The notes below the pieces were generated by a model, which worked only from the letters and a program-made list of their open reading frames with translations, made no database searches and was not told where the DNA came from. Shown in pieces: positions 16,921 to 24,539 of a DNA stretch of 64,000 nucleotides. Both the position numbers and the translations under genes were made by a program. The DNA comes from Immundisolibacter sp. (GTDB lineage Bacteria > Pseudomonadota > Gammaproteobacteria > Immundisolibacterales > Immundisolibacteraceae), in assembly GCF_014359565.1 (NCBI RefSeq), contig NZ_JACIZD010000002.1, positions 248,001 through 312,000 on the forward strand, written 5' to 3'. The stretch's first letter is position 1, and each line of letters begins with the position of its first letter.

Positions 16921-19629
16921 ATGACCACCTTCGCTCCCAAGACCTACCAGCAGCAGGTGCTGGACAGCGTGGAGGCCTATTTCAAGGCCTGCCACGAGCT
17001 GCCGTCGCCGTCGATTGCCTTCACCGCCACCACCGAGCGTCTGTGGGGTCGTGGCAACCCGTACAACCCGCTGGCGGGCTTTCCGCCCGACATGCCGTAC
17101 TTCTGCCTGCGCGTGCCGACCGGCGGCGGCAAGACCTGGCTGGCCGCCAGGAGCGTTCAGCTTGCCAACACGCACCTGCTGCGCTGCGAGCACAGCGTGA
17201 TCCTGTGGCTGGTGCCCAGCAAGCCGATCCGCGAGCAGACCCTGCGCGCCCTGCGCAACCGCCTGCACCCCTACCACACGGCGCTGCGCGAGGCCGGGCC
17301 GGTCACGGTGCTGGATCTGGACGAGGCCAAGAGCATCACCCGCGCCACGCTGGATACCTCCACCACGGTGATCGTCGCCACCCGGCAGGCCTTTCAGGTG
17401 GAGGACGAGGAATCGCGCAAGGTGTACCAGAACAGCGGCGCGCTGATGCACCACTTCGACAACCTGTCGCCAACGCAGCGCGGCCTACTGCTGACCGAAG
17501 GCGAAGGCGCCGAGCACACCACGCCCTGCTCGCTGGCCAACGTGCTGCGCCTGCGCCGGCCCTTCGTGGTGGTGGACGAGGCGCACAACAGCCGCACGGA
17601 ACTGGCCTTCGACATGCTGGCGCGCTTTCGCCCCAGCGGCGTGCTGGAACTGACCGCCACTCCGGACCTGGAACGCACGCCGAGCAACGTGCTGCACAGC
17701 GTCTCGGCCGCCGAATTGAAGGCGGAGGAGATGATCAAGCTGCCGGTGATGCTGGAAACCGAGCCGAACTGGCAGCAGTGTCTGGCCGACGCCATCGGCC
17801 GCCGCGATGCGCTGCACAGGCTGGCGGATGAGGAACGCCGCGCCGGCGCGGATTACCTGCGGCCGATCGTGCTGATTCAATCCGAGCCCCGCCGCGCCGG
17901 CGTGGACACGCTGGACTTCGAGCGCGTGCGCCAGGAGCTGATCACCAACCACGGCATTCCCGCCAATGAGATCGTCGTCGCCACCGGCGAGGAAAAGGGC
18001 CTGGAGCAGATCGAGGCCGACTACAAACTGGGCATTGCCGACCCGGCCTGCCCGGTGAAGTTCGTCATCACGCAGAAGGCGCTGGCCGAGGGCTGGGACT
18101 GCCCGTTTGCCTACATCCTGGTCAGCATGGCCTCGCTGTCGTCGGCCACGGCGGTGGAGCAGCTGCTCGGGCGGGTGTTGCGGCAACCGGGCGCCAGCCA
18201 CCGCCAGGCCAGGGCGCTGAATCAGTCCTATGCCTTCGTGGTGTCGCGCAATTTCGCCGAGACGGCCAGCGCGCTGCGTGACCGTCTGGTAACGGGGGCT
18301 GGCTTCGAGCGGCGCGAGGTGGCCGAGTTCGTCACCGCCGCCAAGGCCGAGCAGGCGCGGCTGGATTGGGAGGGCCACGCCGAACGTGACATGGTGCAGC
18401 CGGTGTCGATCACGCTGACCGAGAAACCCGACCTCGCGAGCGTGCCCAAGCCGGTGCGCGACAAGGTGAGCTGGGACGGCGAGCGGAGCACGCTGACCAT
18501 CACCACGTCGCTGACCGAGGACGAAACCGAAGTCCTCAAGGCTTCGGTCAGGTCGGAAACCGCAGCGGCGGCGATCGTGGAAGCCGCCCAGATCAGCCGC
18601 ACCTTGCCCCACACGCCGGCCGAACTGGGGGAGCGCTTTCGCGTGCCGCAGTTGGCCTTGCGCGTGCCGGGCCCCAGCGGTTCAGAACAGTTGCAACTGT
18701 TCGACGACCCGGAAGTGCTGGAGTACCCGTGGGACCTGTCGCCCTTCGACGCCACGCCGACCAACGAGGATCTGCTGGCCCTGGACGGCAGCCTGAAAGT
18801 GTCCGAAGGCGGCGAGATCGATGTCGACGACGCGAGCGGCAAGGTCGTTTCGCGCTTCCTGCCCGATCTGCAACGCGATCTGGGGCTGGTCTATCAACCC
18901 GAGCACTGGGACGAGCTGCGTCTGGCCACCTGGCTGTGCCGCAACCTGCCGGAGCAATCACTCACCCACGCCAGCAAGCAGGCCTTCGTCGCCGCGTGGC
19001 TGACCGAACTGCTGCGCCGGGAAGGATTCACGCTCGCCCGCGCCAATCTGCAGAAGTTCCTGATCCGCAATCGGCTGGAAGCGCGCATCCGTGATCTGCG
19101 TCGCCAGGCGGTCGGCAAGGCCTTCCAGCAGACGCTGTTTGGCGAGGATGCGGCCTCGCGTGTCGCGGTGACCGATCGATACGCCTTCGAGTTCAACCCG
19201 CACGCCTACGCGCCCAGCCGCGACTACGACGGCCGTTTCGGGCACTTCGATTTCCGCCGGCACTTCTACGGCCGCATCGGCGATTTCGACAGCAAGGAGG
19301 AATTCGAATGCGCCTGCTGGCTGGACACGCAGGCGCAGCAGGGCCGCATTCGGTTCTGGGTACGCAATCTGGTGCGGCGGGAAGGCAGTTCGTTCTTCCT
19401 GCAGAAGGCTGACGGGCGTTTTTATCCGGATTTTGTCTGCCAGCTTGCCGATGCCGATGGCAAACCCGGTGCCATCCTGGTTGTGGAATACAAAGGCGCG
19501 GACCGCTGGACCGATGCCCAGGACGACCGCCTGATCGGCGGCCTGTGGGCGAACCTGTCCGAGGGGCGCTGCCGCTTCGTGATGGTCAAGGACAAGCGCT
19601 GGGAGTGGCTAGAGGAGCACGTACGGTGA
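16921..19629 (+). CDS. res: Type III-like restriction enzyme subunit Res (DEAD/DEAH helicase-nuclease)
   Basis: 902-residue superfamily 2 translocase with nuclease, the restriction partner of the upstream Mod. Motif I PTGGGKTW is at residues 66-73, DEAH (VVVDEAHN) at 219-222, motif III TATPD from 245, and the helicase C-terminal motif VEQLLGRVLRQPGA around 415. A PD-(D/E)XK nuclease core is at the end: FYPDFV with Asp837, then VVEYKG with Glu856 and Lys858. All catalytic motifs are intact, so the enzyme is predicted active. Its stop overlaps the next start (GTGA). Confidence 0.9.
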   Translation: MTTFAPKTYQQQVLDSVEAYFKACHELPSPSIAFTATTERLWGRGNPYNPLAGFPPDMPYFCLRVPTGGGKTWLAARSVQLANTHLLRCEHSVILWLVPSKPIREQTLRALRNRLHPYHTALREAGPVTVLDLDEAKSITRATLDTSTTVIVATRQAFQVEDEESRKVYQNSGALMHHFDNLSPTQRGLLLTEGEGAEHTTPCSLANVLRLRRPFVVVDEAHNSRTELAFDMLARFRPSGVLELTATPDLERTPSNVLHSVSAAELKAEEMIKLPVMLETEPNWQQCLADAIGRRDALHRLADEERRAGADYLRPIVLIQSEPRRAGVDTLDFERVRQELITNHGIPANEIVVATGEEKGLEQIEADYKLGIADPACPVKFVITQKALAEGWDCPFAYILVSMASLSSATAVEQLLGRVLRQPGASHRQARALNQSYAFVVSRNFAETASALRDRLVTGAGFERREVAEFVTAAKAEQARLDWEGHAERDMVQPVSITLTEKPDLASVPKPVRDKVSWDGERSTLTITTSLTEDETEVLKASVRSETAAAAIVEAAQISRTLPHTPAELGERFRVPQLALRVPGPSGSEQLQLFDDPEVLEYPWDLSPFDATPTNEDLLALDGSLKVSEGGEIDVDDASGKVVSRFLPDLQRDLGLVYQPEHWDELRLATWLCRNLPEQSLTHASKQAFVAAWLTELLRREGFTLARANLQKFLIRNRLEARIRDLRRQAVGKAFQQTLFGEDAASRVAVTDRYAFEFNPHAYAPSRDYDGRFGHFDFRRHFYGRIGDFDSKEEFECACWLDTQAQQGRIRFWVRNLVRREGSSFFLQKADGRFYPDFVCQLADADGKPGAILVVEYKGADRWTDAQDDRLIGGLWANLSEGRCRFVMVKDKRWEWLEEHVR

Positions 19630-20303
19630 CGGCATCGCTCCCGTCCGGGGACGACGTATACAGCATCCTGGCACCCGCCAACGCGTCCGCATTCGACGAC
19701 TTGTTCGAGCTTTACCGGTCATCCATGCCGGCTGCGGAGCGAAAGTCCCGGGCGACCTTGCAGGCGTTGCTCGGTCGCAACGATTATCGAGTGGTGCTGC
19801 TGCACCGCGCTGAGCGGCTGATCGGCTACAGCATCACCTTCGTGCCCGAAAACGACAATTTTTGCCTTTTGGAATATATGGCGGTGCGCGAGGGTTTTCG
19901 CAGCGGCGGCATCGGCGCGGAGCTTTTCCGTCACAGCGTCGATACGGCCCGGGCAGGCCGCCGCGATGTCGCCGTGCTGCTCGAGGTGGATTCGTGGCGG
20001 GAGGCGTCGCCGGACCGTGCAATGCGCGTTCGCAGGCAGGCTTTTTATCAGCGCCTGGGCTGCCTGCGGATCGAGGGGCTGGATTACTTGCTGCCTCTTG
20101 AAACCGGACGCACCCCGCCGGTGATGGATTTGATGATCCTGCCACCCGCCGACGGCAGAGTGATTCGCCGCGCCGAGCTGGAACGCTGGCTGCGCACGGT
20201 GTATGTCGCCGTCTACGACCAGTCACCATCCGACCCGCGAATTGCGCGTATGGTCAGTACCGTGGACGATCCCTTGCAACTGAGCGGAGTGATACCGCGA
20301 TGA
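19626..20303 (+). CDS. GNAT-family N-acetyltransferase
   Basis: 225 residues; the GTG at 19626 overlaps the res stop codon, and no better start is seen. The GNAT core lies at about 20-170: the acetyl-CoA pyrophosphate loop is RSGGIGAELF after LEYMAVREGF, and the C-terminal FYQRLGCLRIEG is the usual alpha4-beta7 end. About 55 extra residues follow the domain. The substrate is unknown. It is coupled to res in front and to the membrane-protein gene behind (ATGA), so it may modify or regulate one of those proteins. The segment near 19860 is AT-richer than the surrounding core genome. Confidence 0.8.
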   Translation: MTASLPSGDDVYSILAPANASAFDDLFELYRSSMPAAERKSRATLQALLGRNDYRVVLLHRAERLIGYSITFVPENDNFCLLEYMAVREGFRSGGIGAELFRHSVDTARAGRRDVAVLLEVDSWREASPDRAMRVRRQAFYQRLGCLRIEGLDYLLPLETGRTPPVMDLMILPPADGRVIRRAELERWLRTVYVAVYDQSPSDPRIARMVSTVDDPLQLSGVIPR

Positions 20304-20884
20304 CGGAGGCCATGTCGCATGCAATGGCCTGGCTCACGGGAACTGTGGTGTCCGTTTGCCGTCTGATCTCGTCCTATCCGAGAACCACGCTCGCCGTGGT
20401 GGGAGCCACGGCCGTGGTTCTGATCTGGCTCAATCCGACAGCGGCCAGTGCCGTTGCCGCGGCTTTGGCCGCCGTTGCCGCGTTTCTGCTCCTGCTGCAT
20501 GAGGCGCGCAGTTTCCGCAAGTCGGTGAATGACCTTCACTACACCGAACTGGACAACATGTACCTGGATCTGCTCAAGATGGCGATCGACAAGCCGTACC
20601 TGCGCCAGCCGGAAGCGATATACAGAAATCCGCTGGCAAAGACCAACCAGGAACGGGAATACGACATTTACGCCAGAATGATCTGGAATTTTCTGGAAGC
20701 CGTCGCGGATCGCTGCCACAACGATCCAGAATTGAAAGATACATGGTATCCGGTGATCCAGGATGAGGGGATCGTGCACACGCAATGGATTCGACAGAAA
20801 CCCAAAGGATTCAGCGAAAATTTTTACCGAAGGTTCGGCCCGAATGGGCCGTTCGGCGACAAGTTCCTGAATAGCAAAATCTGA
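20300..20884 (+). CDS. Membrane protein of unknown function (end of defence-like operon)
   Basis: 194 residues. Two hydrophobic segments at about 30-46 (TTLAVVGATAVVLIWL) and 50-68 (SAVAAALAAVAAFLLLL) probably form a membrane hairpin. The cytoplasmic part (about 70-194) starts with HEARSFRKSVNDLHYTELDN and holds several aromatic and acidic helices (YIYAR-type, IWNFLEAVAD) and a KDTWYPVI segment. I do not recognise a named enzyme domain. Translational coupling to the acetyltransferase (ATGA) points to joint action. A membrane-bound effector is possible, but nothing in the sequence proves it. Confidence 0.75.
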   Translation: MTEAMSHAMAWLTGTVVSVCRLISSYPRTTLAVVGATAVVLIWLNPTAASAVAAALAAVAAFLLLLHEARSFRKSVNDLHYTELDNMYLDLLKMAIDKPYLRQPEAIYRNPLAKTNQEREYDIYARMIWNFLEAVADRCHNDPELKDTWYPVIQDEGIVHTQWIRQKPKGFSENFYRRFGPNGPFGDKFLNSKI

Positions 20885-21033
20885 ACAAATCCGGGCGTGA
20901 GCAGGTCACTTTTCATTTCCCGATATCCGCAAGCGCGCCGCCTTGCCGGGTGGGATTTCGCCTCGACTCGAAAATCTCCGCACGGCGGCTGTTCGGGTTG
21001 TCAGGCGGGCGCTGGACCGACCAGGCCGCGGCA

Positions 21034-22095
21034 ATGATTGCCGCCGATTCAGCCGCCCTCGCCGCAACCATCCGCACGCTGTCTACCGAACTGGGCTTCA
21101 CCGGCCTTGGCATCGGCGGCGTGGACCTGGCCGTGGCCGAACAGCGCCTGGCCGACTGGCTGGCGCGCGGCTATCACGGCGACATGGCGTGGATGGCCCG
21201 GCACGGCACGAAGCGCTCGCGCCCGGCCGAGCTGGTGCCGGGCACGCTGCGGGTGATCTCGGTGCGCATGGATTACTGGCCGGACGGCGCCGCCGCGCCC
21301 TGGCCGGTGCTCGAATCGCCGACGCTGGGCTACGTGTCGCGCTATGCGCTGGGTCGGGATTATCACAAGCGGGTGCGCCAGCGCCTGCAAACACTGGCGG
21401 ACGGCATCGCCGCCCTGATCGGCCCGTTCGGCTACCGCGTCTTCTGCGACAGCGCGCCGGTGCTGGAAAAACCGCTTGCCGAGCAGGCCGGCCTGGGCTG
21501 GATCGGCAAGCACACCTGCCTGATCGACCGGCGCGGCGGGTCGTGGTTTTTTCTGGGCGAGATGTACACCGACCTGCCGCTGCCACTGGACATGCCCGCC
21601 GGCGGCCATTGCGGGAGCTGCCGCGCCTGCATCGACGTGTGCCCGACCGGCGCCATCGTGGCGCCCTACGTGCTGGATGCCCGGCGCTGCATCTCGTACC
21701 TGACCATCGAGCATCCGGGGCCGATTCCGGAGCCGCTGCGCCCGCTGCTGGGCAACCGCATCTACGGCTGCGACGACTGCCAGCTGGTGTGCCCGTGGAA
21801 CAAGTTCGCGCGCCCGAGCGGCGAGGCGGATTTCGCGCCCCGGCATGGTTTGGACGCGCCGCGGCTGATCGATCTCATGGACTGGACCGCGGACCAGTTC
21901 GACACCCGCCTGGCCGGCTCCGCCATCCGCCGCATCGGTCACCAGCGCTGGCAGCGCAACATCGCCGTGGCGCTGGGCAACGCGCCGGCCGGCGATGCCG
22001 ACACCGTGGCCTGCCTGCGGCGGCATCGCGACAGCGCCTCGCCGCTGGTGGCCGAGCATGTCGCCTGGGCGCTGCAACGGCATGGCGCCGGCTGA
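21034..22095 (+). CDS. queG: Epoxyqueuosine reductase QueG
   Basis: Cobalamin- and Fe-S-dependent enzyme for the last step of queuosine biosynthesis in tRNA (GUN anticodons). 353 residues from the ATG at 21034; the open frame begins 28 codons earlier but that leader is not family-like. Two 4Fe-4S cysteine sets are present: CGSCRACIDVCPTGAI and CDDCQLVCPW, with another Cys in ARRCISYL. A C-terminal HEAT-like stretch ends the protein. In E. coli it is divergent from nnr; here the restriction island intervenes. Confidence 0.93.
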   Translation: MIAADSAALAATIRTLSTELGFTGLGIGGVDLAVAEQRLADWLARGYHGDMAWMARHGTKRSRPAELVPGTLRVISVRMDYWPDGAAAPWPVLESPTLGYVSRYALGRDYHKRVRQRLQTLADGIAALIGPFGYRVFCDSAPVLEKPLAEQAGLGWIGKHTCLIDRRGGSWFFLGEMYTDLPLPLDMPAGGHCGSCRACIDVCPTGAIVAPYVLDARRCISYLTIEHPGPIPEPLRPLLGNRIYGCDDCQLVCPWNKFARPSGEADFAPRHGLDAPRLIDLMDWTADQFDTRLAGSAIRRIGHQRWQRNIAVALGNAPAGDADTVACLRRHRDSASPLVAEHVAWALQRHGAG

Positions 22096-22190
22096 CACGG
22101 AACCGGCCAAGCTGTCATTGAAGCGGCCCTGACCTTGGCCACGTGCGGTGCGTGGCCGGTGGCGCCGATGAATGTCCCGCCCCGCACGCC

Positions 22191-22225
22191 AAAAACCCCG
22201 GCGCCATCAGGCCGCCGGGGTTTTC
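22191..22225. terminator. Bidirectional intrinsic terminator between queG and the SDR gene
   Basis: AAAAACCCCGGCG, an 8-base loop, then CGCCGGGGTTTT: an 8-bp GC stem with an A-run on one side and a T-run on the other, so it can end transcription from both convergent genes. Confidence 0.8.
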
Positions 22226-22259
22226 GTTCACCACAAACCGCAGTTCGCCAGGGTGCGTC

Positions 22260-23060
22260 TCACATACCCGTGTGGCTCTGCCCACCGTCCACGTTGAGCA
22301 GCTGACCGGTCACGAAATCCGACAGTTCGGACATCAGGTAAACCGCCGTACCGACCAGGTCCTCGGGCACCTGCGGGCGGCCCAGGCATGCCTGCGCGGC
22401 GTACTGCGCCGTCATCGCATCGCCCGCGCCGCCGATGCTCCCCATCAGGTCCTTGACCGCCTGGGACTGGGTGAAACCCGGCGTGAGGGCGTTGACGCGA
22501 ATCCCGTACGGACCGAGCTCGCGCGCCAGACACCGCGCCATGGTGGCCACCGCGCCCTTGGAGGTGACGTAGTCCAGGATCATCGGCGTGCCCATGCCGA
22601 TGGTCTGCGACGAGATGTTCACGATCTTGCCGTAGCGCTTTTCCATCATGTGCGGCACCACGGCCTTGCAGCAGTTCCACGGGCCTTTCACGTTGATGGC
22701 CATGGTCAGGTCCCAGTCTTCTTCCGGGATCTGCGTGAACGGGCGCATCTGCACGCCCTTTTGCTTGGCGCTGACGCCAAACAGGGCGGCGTTGTTGATC
22801 AGGCCGGTAACCGAGCCGAAGGCGTCGAGCGTCTTTTGCACCATCGCTTCGCAGGATGCGTAGTTCGCCACGTCCACCGCGATGCCGATGGCCGACTCGG
22901 GGTGGCTGGCATTGATCTTGTTCACCGTATCGGCCGGGTCCAGCAGGTCGGCAACCGCCACCTTGGCGCCGTGCTCGGCAAGCGCCAGCGCGTAAGCCTG
23001 GCCAATGCCGCGTGCGGCGCCGGTGACGATGACGACACGGCCGTCGAGTAGTCCCTTCAT
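22260..23060 (-). CDS. SDR-family NAD(P)-dependent oxidoreductase
   Basis: Short-chain dehydrogenase/reductase of 266 residues from the ATG at 23060, which has an AAGGAGGAGC ribosome-binding site. The cofactor motif is TGAARGIG (about 12-19), NNAA is at about 92, the catalytic Ser lies in VNISSQT, and the Tyr-Lys pair is in DYVTSKG. An insertion of roughly ten residues after NNAALFGV (SAKQKGVQMRPF) distinguishes it from FabG-type enzymes and resembles SDRs acting on bulky hydrophobic or cyclic alcohols. The substrate cannot be fixed. It is monocistronic. Confidence 0.88.
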   Translation of the reverse strand: MKGLLDGRVVIVTGAARGIGQAYALALAEHGAKVAVADLLDPADTVNKINASHPESAIGIAVDVANYASCEAMVQKTLDAFGSVTGLINNAALFGVSAKQKGVQMRPFTQIPEEDWDLTMAINVKGPWNCCKAVVPHMMEKRYGKIVNISSQTIGMGTPMILDYVTSKGAVATMARCLARELGPYGIRVNALTPGFTQSQAVKDLMGSIGGAGDAMTAQYAAQACLGRPQVPEDLVGTAVYLMSELSDFVTGQLLNVDGGQSHTGM

Positions 23061-23207
23061 CGAAAGCTCCTCCTTGTAGTGCAACGGGAGCTCATTTAAT
23101 ACGCTCGAGACGCGCCCGCGGATAGTCCCCACACTGCCGGAGCCCAAAACCAGCGCCTCGCACCCGGCGCAGCGCGCGGGGGCGCCGGGGCCACTGGCCG
23201 GCCGGCT

Positions 23208-24539
23208 TCAATTCAAGCCCAGCTTGAGCATCCGGTAGCGCAACTGACGCAGGGTCAGGCCCAACCGCGCGGCGGCGGCGGTGCGGTTGTAGCGGGTGGC
23301 TTCCAGCGCGGCCACGATGCGGTCGCGCTCGACGCCGTCCAGTTCGGCGTCCAGGTCATCGCCGCCGGCGCCGCCCTCCGGCGGGTACTCGCAGGCGGCC
23401 GGCAGGTGCAGGTCGGCGCGGTCGATCTGCGGCCCCTCGCACAGCGCGGCGGCGCGCTCGAGGATGTTTTCCAGCTCGCGCACGTTGCCCGGGAAGGCAT
23501 AGCCCTGCAGCGCCGTCAGGGCCGCGGGCGTCAGCGCCAGCCGCTCGCCGCCGGCCATGCGCGCCAGCAGATCGGCCGCCAGCGCCGGGATGTCCTGCGC
23601 CCGGTCGCGCAGCGGCGGCACGGTGACTTCGATGACGTTGATGCGGTAGTAGAAATCCTGGCGTATGCGCCCGTCGCGCACCAGGGCGGCCAGATCCTCG
23701 TGCGTGGCGCTCAGCACGCGCGTGTCGACCGGTATTTCCTGACGCGCACCGACCGGGCGCACGGCCCGCTCCTGCAGCGCCCGCAGCAGCTTGACCTGCA
23801 TGGCCGGCGGCACGGCACCGATTTCGTCCAGGAACAGCGTGCCGCCGGCGGCGGTCTGGAACAGGCCCTCGCGGTCGGCGCTGGCGCCGGTGAAGCTGCC
23901 CTTGACGTGCCCGAACAGCTCGCTTTCGAGCAGATGCTCAGGAATGGCGCCGCAGTTGACCGGCACGAACGGTCCGCCGGCGCGCGCGCCCTGGGCGTGG
24001 ATCAGGCGCGCCACGCGCTCCTTGCCGACACCGGACTCGCCACGGATGAACACCGGCGCCTGGCTGCGTGCGAGCTTGGCGACCATGACCCGCAGCGCCT
24101 GCATGGCCGGCGAATCGCCGATCAGGGTTGGCACGCTGCCGGGCTCGGCGCGTACCCGCGACAGCCGCAGCGCCTGATCGATCAGGCCCCGCAGGCCCTG
24201 CACGTTGACCGGCTTGTTGACGAAATCGAAGGCGCCGGCCTTCATCGCCGCCACCGCCGCGCCGACGTCGCCGTGGGCGGTGATCATGGCCACCGGCAGT
24301 TGCGGCTGCGTGCGCTGGATGTGCTCGATCAACTCGAGGCCACTGCCGTCGGGCAGGCGCAGGTCGCACAGGCACAGGCGGTAGCTGGCGTCGCTCAGGG
24401 CCTGCCTGGCGGCGGCCAGGGTGCCGGCGCTGTGGCTTTGCAGGCCCATGCCGCGCAGGGTGATGGCCAGCAGCTCGCACAGGTCCGGCTCGTCATCGAC
24501 GATCAGCACCCGCGGCGCGTCTTCGGGAAGGGTGTTCAT
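23208..24539 (-). CDS. pilR: Sigma-54-dependent response regulator PilR
   Basis: NtrC-family regulator, 443 residues, controlling type IV pilin transcription in its best-known relatives. A receiver domain (about 8-125) has acidic DDE and phospho-acceptor Asp59 (CDLRLPDG). The AAA+ domain has Walker A GESGVGKE, the sigma-54 contact loop reading GSFTGA rather than the commoner GAFTGA, and FLDEIGAV. A Fis-type HTH (NRTAAAARLGLTLRQLRYRM) ends the protein. The ATG overlaps the pilS stop (ATGA). No pilA is in the window, so the target is elsewhere. Confidence 0.9.
   Translation of the reverse strand: MNTLPEDAPRVLIVDDEPDLCELLAITLRGMGLQSHSAGTLAAARQALSDASYRLCLCDLRLPDGSGLELIEHIQRTQPQLPVAMITAHGDVGAAVAAMKAGAFDFVNKPVNVQGLRGLIDQALRLSRVRAEPGSVPTLIGDSPAMQALRVMVAKLARSQAPVFIRGESGVGKERVARLIHAQGARAGGPFVPVNCGAIPEHLLESELFGHVKGSFTGASADREGLFQTAAGGTLFLDEIGAVPPAMQVKLLRALQERAVRPVGARQEIPVDTRVLSATHEDLAALVRDGRIRQDFYYRINVIEVTVPPLRDRAQDIPALAADLLARMAGGERLALTPAALTALQGYAFPGNVRELENILERAAALCEGPQIDRADLHLPAACEYPPEGGAGGDDLDAELDGVERDRIVAALEATRYNRTAAAARLGLTLRQLRYRMLKLGLN

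Noticed and set aside
14555-20884. Prophage or integrative element
   Set aside because: No integrase, excisionase, structural genes or flanking direct repeats are visible; only the restriction operon and its extra genes.
23061-23207. Possible small gene between the SDR and pilR
   Set aside because: No frame with a start, SD and sensible composition; it is a 147-base spacer.
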